Source: Sphingobacteriales bacterium
GTDB taxonomy: Bacteria > Bacteroidota > Bacteroidia > Chitinophagales > Chitinophagaceae
Length of the DNA: 64,000 bases
Direction: 5' to 3'
NCBI GenBank assembly: GCA_016200915.1
Contig: JACQDV010000086.1
Coordinates: 1-64,000, forward strand
Positions within the stretch are counted from its first letter, which is position 1, and every line of letters begins with the position of its first letter. The notes under the pieces were generated by a model that worked only from the letters and a program-made list of their open reading frames with translations, did not search any database and was not told where the DNA came from. Positions 58,852 through 64,000 of the stretch are shown here, in pieces. The translations under genes were made by a program, and so were the position numbers.

Positions 58852-61800
58852 ATGCTGAACAGAATTATTCACTTTTCTATCAGGAATAAATTACTGGTAG
58901 GATTATTTACGCTTGGATTAATTATTTACGGAGCTGTTTCCATTACAAAACTTCCTATAGATGCTGTACCGGATATTACGAATAACCAGGTACAGGTAAT
59001 TACAGTAGCCCCTTCGTTAGCTGCACCTGAAGTGGAACGATTAATTACTTTTCCTGTTGAACAGGCGAATGCCAATATTCCGGGATTAACAGAGATACGC
59101 TCCTTTTCAAGATTTGGTTTATCATTAGTTACCATTGTTTTTAATGACGATGTAAATGTTTACTGGGCAAGGCAACAAGTGAGTGAACGTTTGCAGCAGG
59201 TAAAAGATATTATACCTAAAGGCACCGGTATTCCCACGATGGGTCCTGTATCAAGTGGTTTGGGAGAAATATTTCAATATGTAGTAAAAGCAAAACCCGG
59301 TTACGAAGGAAAATATGATGCCATGCAGTTACGTACGATACAGGACTGGATTGTACGTCGTCAATTGTTGGGAACGTCAGGTATTGCGGATGTGAGCAGT
59401 TTTGGTGGCTATTTAAAACAATACGAAATAGCAGTTAATGACAGTAAACTAAAAAGCTTAAACATCACTATTGATGATGTATTTACTGCGATTGAAAAAA
59501 ACAACCAGAACACCGGTGGCTCTTATATTGAAAAAGGCCCGGCAGTATTTTTTATTCGTACAGAAGGATTGATTGGCAACTTAGATGAGATTGGAAAAAT
59601 TGTAGTGAAGAATATTCCTTCCGGTATTCCTGTTTTACTGAAAGATGTAGCAGAGGTGAGAATAGGTCATGCCACACGATATGGTGCTATGTGCTATAAT
59701 GATAAAGGTGAAGTAGCCGGTGCAGTAGTGATGATGCTGAAAGGCGAAAACTCATCCCGTGTTATTAAGAATGTAAAAGAACGCATTAAACAAATTGAAA
59801 AAACATTACCGGAAGGTGTGATGTTAGAACCTTTTCTTGATCGTACCAAAATGGTGAACAATGCTATTGGTACGGTAGAAAAAAATTTAGTGGAAGGTGC
59901 ATTGATTGTCATCTTCATTCTTGTTGTCTTTCTTGGAAATTTACGAGCAGGCTTAGTGGTAGCTTCAGTTATTCCTTTATCTATGTTGTTTGCGGTTATC
60001 ATGATGAATCTCTTTGGTGTATCGGGTAATTTAATGAGTTTGGGTGCATTGGATTTTGGATTGATTGTAGATGGAGCAGTCATTATAGTGGAAGCAGTGA
60101 TGCATCGCATCACAAAGAGTCACCATTTTTCAGAGATGAAAAAACTTACGCAGCACCAGGTGGATGAAGAAGTAAAATTCTCTGCCGGCAAAATGATGAA
60201 CTCAGCAGTATTTGGTCAAATTATCATTCTCATTGTTTATTTACCCATTCTGTCCTTGCAGGGAATTGAAGGAAAGATGTTTAAACCAATGGCGCAAACC
60301 GTTTCCTTTGCCATATTGGGTGCATTTATTCTTTCACTCACCTATGTGCCGATGATAACTTCTCTCCTGCTCAGCAAAAAAGTTTCTCATAAGAAAAGCT
60401 TTGCAGATAAAATGATGAGCATGATTGAAAACTGGTACAAGCCTGCTTTATTAAAAGCGATTCACTGGCCAAAAACAATATTGGGTTTAGCACTTTTATT
60501 TTTCATCGGCAGTGTTTGGATAATGATGGGATTGGGTGGTGAATTTATTCCACAATTAGAAGAAGGTGATTTCGCTGTTGATACAAGAGTATTAACAGGA
60601 AGCTCCCTTAGTACTACTATTCAATCTACTCAAAAAGCTGTAAGTATTTTAATAAAAGAATTTCCTGAGATTGAAAAAGTGGTAACGAAAATTGGTTCGG
60701 GTGAAATTCCAACAGACCCAATGCCGCTTGAAGCTTCTGACATGATGATAATACTGAAAGACAAAAAAGAATGGAAGAGTGCAAAAAGTTTTCCTGAGCT
60801 GGCAGATAAAATGAGCAATGCGATAAGAGATGTGCCGGGTGTTACTGCAGGTTTCCAGTTTCCCGTTCAAATGCGTTTTAATGAACTGATGACGGGTGCC
60901 AAGCAGGATGTAGTATGCAAAGTTTTTGGAGAAGACCTTGATTCATTAGCATCCTATGCCGGCAAGCTGGGCCAGTTAACCGGAAAAGTGGATGGGGCAA
61001 AAGACCTGTATGTAGAAACCGTTACCGGCTTGCCGCAAATAGTAGTAAACTACAACAGGGAAGCTATTGCAAAATATGGGTTGTCAATTAAAGATGTAAA
61101 CCGTGCCGTGCAAACAGCCTTTGCCGGAGAAAGTGGTGGATTGATTTACGAAGGAGAAAAAAGATTTGACCTGGTAGTAAGATTAGATAATACGCAGCGT
61201 AAAGATGTTACCGATGTACAAAATCTGTTGATATCAACTCCCAAAGGAATACAAATACCACTCAACCAGGTAGCAATTGTAGAAATAAAAGATGGTCCAA
61301 ATCAAATTCAACGGGAAGATACTAAAAGAAGAATTACTGTTGGCTTTAATGTTCGTAACAGGGATATTCAAACAGTAGTGAATGAATTGCAGAACCTGGT
61401 ACAGCAACAATTAAAATTCTCACCCGGTTATTATATCACTTATGGCGGACAGTTTCAAAACCTGCAGGAAGCAAAACAACGGCTTACCTTTGCTGTGCCA
61501 TTAGCTTTACTGCTCATCTTTGTTTTATTGTATTTCGCATTCAACTCCATTAAACATGGTTTATTAATCTTTTCAGCTATCCCATTATCAGCTATTGGCG
61601 GTGTGCTGGCATTATGGCTAAGAGGAATGCCTTTTAGTATTTCGGCTGGTGTTGGATTTATTGCTTTGTTTGGTGTAGCCGTATTAAATGGCATCGTGTT
61701 AATTGCGGAATTCAACCAGTTAAAAGAGGAAGGTTTAACGGATGTGAGAGATATAGTGGTGAAAGGAACACATATCCGCCTTCGTCCGGTATTAATGACG

Positions 61801-63228
61801 GCTACTGTTGCTTCATTGGGTTTTTTGCCGATGGCATTAAGTCATGGTGCCGGTGCAGAAGTGCAAAGACCGTTGGCCACTGTTGTAATTGGCGGTTTAA
61901 TTACAGCTACCTTCTTAACATTAGTAGTACTTCCCATTCTCTATATACTTTTTGAAGAAGGATTTAAACGCAAAAAGAAAATGAAAAAACATATTCCAGC
62001 TGTTATTCTGTTCTTCTTCTGTTCTTCCATCCAAAGCATGGCACAGAGCAACATAAAAGCAACGAGCCTGGAGGAGATGATTAAGACAGCAACATCTGCT
62101 AATCTCTTCCTTCAAAATGAAAAACTAATCATTCAATACCGCCAGCAATTGATTGGTACAGCAAAAGAAATAAGCAAAACCAGTTTATCAACCGAATACG
62201 GACAGATAAACAGCGCAGAAAAAGATAACCGTATTGGTGTAACACAAACCATTGCGTTCCCTTCTGTTTATACAAAAGGAAAAGCATGGCTGACAGAAGA
62301 AGTAAAAACAAGTGAATGGAACAGCAGGATAAAAGAGAACGAGCTGGTAAGAAAAGTAAAACTGGTGTATTACAATTGGCTATACCTGCAATACAAAAAA
62401 AAGTTGCTTCAAAATGCAGACACTATTTACAACGGCTTTTTGCAAAGAGCCGAGCTAAGATTGAAAGCCGGTGAAGCAAACCTGCTGGAGAAAACCAATG
62501 CAGAAACACAACAACTTCAAATCGCCGCCCAACTGGAACAATTAGAAGCAGATATAAAAATACTGCAAGATGAACTGCAGTTGCTTACTAATTCCAGTCA
62601 GCCAGTGCAGCCGTTGATGATTGATTTGAAACGAAAAATGAATATTGCTAATGATAGTTCAGCTATTTTAAAAAATCCGGTTGCCGGTTATTTAGAACAG
62701 CTTTCCGCCACTGCAATTAAGCAAACTGCGTATGAGAAAGCAAAATTATCACCGGATATTTTGCTTGGTTATAACAATCAAAGCATCATCGGCTGGCAAA
62801 AAAAGGAAAGCGGGACAGAAAGCTTTTATAGTTCTTCAAAAAGGTTTTCCACTTTCCAGTTAGGGTTATTGATTCCGGTTTTTAATACGGCGCAGAAATC
62901 AAGGATAAAGGCAGCACAGCTCAATGAAAAAATTGCCACAGGTAATAAAGAAGCTTCCCTGCAATTATTACAAAGCAATTACCGGCAGGCATACCAGCAA
63001 TACGAAAAGACAAATAAAACGCTGACATTGTATGAAGAGAAATTGATGCCCCAATCAAAGGTGTTAATCAGCAATGCCGATATCAAATTCCGTAACGGTG
63101 AAATCAATTACTTAGAATGGGCAATGCTGGTGAACAATGCGGTTACTATTCAGTCTGATCACATCAATGCACAATATAATTTTTCAAAATCAGTAATAGA
63201 ACTGGAATATCTTATTGGTAACAACTAA
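58852..63228 (+). CDS. czcA: CzcA/CusA heavy-metal RND efflux pump fused to a TolC-like domain
   Basis: A 1458-aa protein. Residues 1-1040 form a complete HME-RND pump: helix 1 at about 12-30, FGLIVDGAVIIVEAVMHR (conserved DxxIV in helix 4), and GVAVLNGIVLIAEFNQL. The export domain loops (about 570-860) are intact. After a lysine-rich junction (FKRKKKMKKH) an in-frame second start-like signal peptide begins at M1044 (MKKHIPAVILFFFCSSIQSMAQ). Coiled-coil TolC/OEP-type repeats (about 1066-1458) follow. Such fusions occur in Bacteroidetes. It exports Cu, Ag, Co, Zn or Cd across the envelope. The adaptor gene starts 8 nt downstream. Confidence 0.93.
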   Translation: MLNRIIHFSIRNKLLVGLFTLGLIIYGAVSITKLPIDAVPDITNNQVQVITVAPSLAAPEVERLITFPVEQANANIPGLTEIRSFSRFGLSLVTIVFNDDVNVYWARQQVSERLQQVKDIIPKGTGIPTMGPVSSGLGEIFQYVVKAKPGYEGKYDAMQLRTIQDWIVRRQLLGTSGIADVSSFGGYLKQYEIAVNDSKLKSLNITIDDVFTAIEKNNQNTGGSYIEKGPAVFFIRTEGLIGNLDEIGKIVVKNIPSGIPVLLKDVAEVRIGHATRYGAMCYNDKGEVAGAVVMMLKGENSSRVIKNVKERIKQIEKTLPEGVMLEPFLDRTKMVNNAIGTVEKNLVEGALIVIFILVVFLGNLRAGLVVASVIPLSMLFAVIMMNLFGVSGNLMSLGALDFGLIVDGAVIIVEAVMHRITKSHHFSEMKKLTQHQVDEEVKFSAGKMMNSAVFGQIIILIVYLPILSLQGIEGKMFKPMAQTVSFAILGAFILSLTYVPMITSLLLSKKVSHKKSFADKMMSMIENWYKPALLKAIHWPKTILGLALLFFIGSVWIMMGLGGEFIPQLEEGDFAVDTRVLTGSSLSTTIQSTQKAVSILIKEFPEIEKVVTKIGSGEIPTDPMPLEASDMMIILKDKKEWKSAKSFPELADKMSNAIRDVPGVTAGFQFPVQMRFNELMTGAKQDVVCKVFGEDLDSLASYAGKLGQLTGKVDGAKDLYVETVTGLPQIVVNYNREAIAKYGLSIKDVNRAVQTAFAGESGGLIYEGEKRFDLVVRLDNTQRKDVTDVQNLLISTPKGIQIPLNQVAIVEIKDGPNQIQREDTKRRITVGFNVRNRDIQTVVNELQNLVQQQLKFSPGYYITYGGQFQNLQEAKQRLTFAVPLALLLIFVLLYFAFNSIKHGLLIFSAIPLSAIGGVLALWLRGMPFSISAGVGFIALFGVAVLNGIVLIAEFNQLKEEGLTDVRDIVVKGTHIRLRPVLMTATVASLGFLPMALSHGAGAEVQRPLATVVIGGLITATFLTLVVLPILYILFEEGFKRKKKMKKHIPAVILFFFCSSIQSMAQSNIKATSLEEMIKTATSANLFLQNEKLIIQYRQQLIGTAKEISKTSLSTEYGQINSAEKDNRIGVTQTIAFPSVYTKGKAWLTEEVKTSEWNSRIKENELVRKVKLVYYNWLYLQYKKKLLQNADTIYNGFLQRAELRLKAGEANLLEKTNAETQQLQIAAQLEQLEADIKILQDELQLLTNSSQPVQPLMIDLKRKMNIANDSSAILKNPVAGYLEQLSATAIKQTAYEKAKLSPDILLGYNNQSIIGWQKKESGTESFYSSSKRFSTFQLGLLIPVFNTAQKSRIKAAQLNEKIATGNKEASLQLLQSNYRQAYQQYEKTNKTLTLYEEKLMPQSKVLISNADIKFRNGEINYLEWAMLVNNAVTIQSDHINAQYNFSKSVIELEYLIGNN

Positions 63229-63236
63229 ACTTATTA

Positions 63237-64000
63237 ATGATGAACTATAAAATAATTATCCCTTTTATATCGGCATTTATGATTGGTTGCAGCAATCAGC
63301 AACCCAAACAGGCAGAGCCGGAACAAAAAGAAACAAATGTTGTAAGTCTTACCGATGCTCAAATAAAGAATGCAGGTATTGAAACAGGTACGGCTGAAAA
63401 AAGAAGCATCAATGGAACACTTAAACTGAATGGACTGGTTGATGTGCCGCCGCAAAATTTAGTATCAGTTAGTTTTCCATTGGGAGGTTATCTTAAAACA
63501 ACCCAGCTTTTACCTGGTATGCCCGTAAAAAAAGGTGAAGTAATCGGCGTACTGGAAGATCAGAGTTTTATTCAACTGCAACAGGATTATTTAATCGGCA
63601 AAACAAAACTACAGCTATTACAACAGGAAGCAGAAAGACAAAGAATCCTTAATGAGTCAAAAGCTAACAGTGATAAAATACTGCAGCAAACAGAGGCAGA
63701 ATTGCAAAGCCAGAAAGTGCTGGTAAAAGGTTTGTCAGAGAAATTAAAACTTATCGGTATTAATCCTGATAAGCTGAATGGAGATAATATAAGCCGCTCT
63801 GTTGCCATCACCTCTCCTATCACCGGTTTTGTTTCTAAAGTAAATGTAAACATCGGTAAATATGTAACTCCGACAGATGTATTGTTTGAGTTAGTAAATC
63901 CCAACGATATTCATGCAGCCATTACAGTATTTGAAAAAGACATCAACCAGTTAAAGATTGGACAGAAAGTAATTATTTCTTTGGTAGATAAGCCTGAGAC
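63237..64000 (+). CDS. CusB/CzcB periplasmic adaptor, partial
   Basis: Membrane-fusion adaptor of the RND pump; the window edge cuts it after about 254 codons. It starts MMNYKIIIPFISAFMIGCSNQQPKQ, where the IGC lipobox indicates a lipoprotein. A barrel-sandwich half-motif (VSFPLGGYLKTTQLLPGMPVKKGEVIGVLEDQSFIQLQQDYL) is followed by a hairpin coiled coil. The second half-motif (ITSPITGFVSKVNVNIGKYVTPTDVLFELVNPNDIHAAITVFEKDI) then follows. It begins 8 nt after the pump gene. ATGATG gives two adjacent possible starts. Confidence 0.92.
   Translation, partial: MMNYKIIIPFISAFMIGCSNQQPKQAEPEQKETNVVSLTDAQIKNAGIETGTAEKRSINGTLKLNGLVDVPPQNLVSVSFPLGGYLKTTQLLPGMPVKKGEVIGVLEDQSFIQLQQDYLIGKTKLQLLQQEAERQRILNESKANSDKILQQTEAELQSQKVLVKGLSEKLKLIGINPDKLNGDNISRSVAITSPITGFVSKVNVNIGKYVTPTDVLFELVNPNDIHAAITVFEKDINQLKIGQKVIISLVDKPE

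Noticed and set aside
59694-60113. A 139-codon frame on the minus strand
   Set aside because: Antisense to the conserved pump domain; no independent domain or start context.
1-64000. tRNA or rRNA genes
   Set aside because: No cloverleaf with a conserved TTC-G-A arm and no rRNA-like stretch was noticed in the gaps; a tRNAscan run would be decisive.

Overview
The window looks like a chromosomal segment of a Bacteroidota bacterium, most likely close to the Chitinophagaceae. This rests on gene content (Bacteroidetes-type three-gene sdhCAB, an Oar-like TonB-dependent receptor, several PorT-like barrels, a type IX secretion C-terminal domain, a CzcA-TolC fusion), low GC, no obvious Shine-Dalgarno sequences, and promoters of the Bacteroidetes type (TTG, about 20 nt, TAnnTTTG). 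No species name can be read from the sequence. Layout: 0-0.6 kb holds a remnant of an HTH regulator between inverted palindromic repeats. 0.6-21 kb is mostly housekeeping and envelope genes: a PLP acyltransferase, an isoaspartyl peptidase, a 1.58-kaa TamB-like protein, ribBA, an Oar-like receptor, holA, a 3'-5' exonuclease and a large outer-membrane protein. 21-25.4 kb is the sdhCAB operon, interrupted by a four-helix-bundle (S23) gene. 25.4-33.7 kb carries hypotheticals, a T9SS cargo protein, murQ plus an N-acetylglucosamine-type kinase (cell-wall sugar recycling), an S41 protease, a frameshifted outer-membrane protein and a CBS-domain cystathionine beta-synthase-like enzyme. The most unusual part is 33.75-35.62 kb, about 1.9 kb without a protein gene. 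It contains four tandem, diverged copies of a non-coding transcription unit. Each has two palindromic operator-like sites, a TTG-N20-TAnnTTTG promoter, an A-rich transcript of about 240-360 nt, and an intrinsic terminator. The second palindrome starts exactly 39 nt before the promoter TTG in all four copies. The first three transcripts each contain nine AUCC motifs and a 5' segment that can pair with either of two downstream segments. The fourth ends 17 nt before a BtuF-like binding-protein gene and may act as its leader. I recognise no known RNA family here. 35.6-44.7 kb then has a polyprenyl-phosphate-glycosyltransferase-like group, two unrelated fructose-bisphosphate aldolases side by side, an arginase-family enzyme, accD and smpB. 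44.8-57.5 kb is a possible amide-ligase neighbourhood (two ATP-grasp-type enzymes, a YbdK/GCS2 ligase, a class I glutamine amidotransferase, two esterases, a GH13 amylase), interspersed with an ECF sigma factor operon and a Uma2 nuclease-like gene. 57.5-64 kb is a heavy-metal RND efflux operon that runs off the right edge. Intergenic DNA is rich in two kinds of repeat: palindromic REP-like elements of several families, and tandem or degenerate arrays with a strict 7-nt period that often begin or end exactly at stop or start codons.
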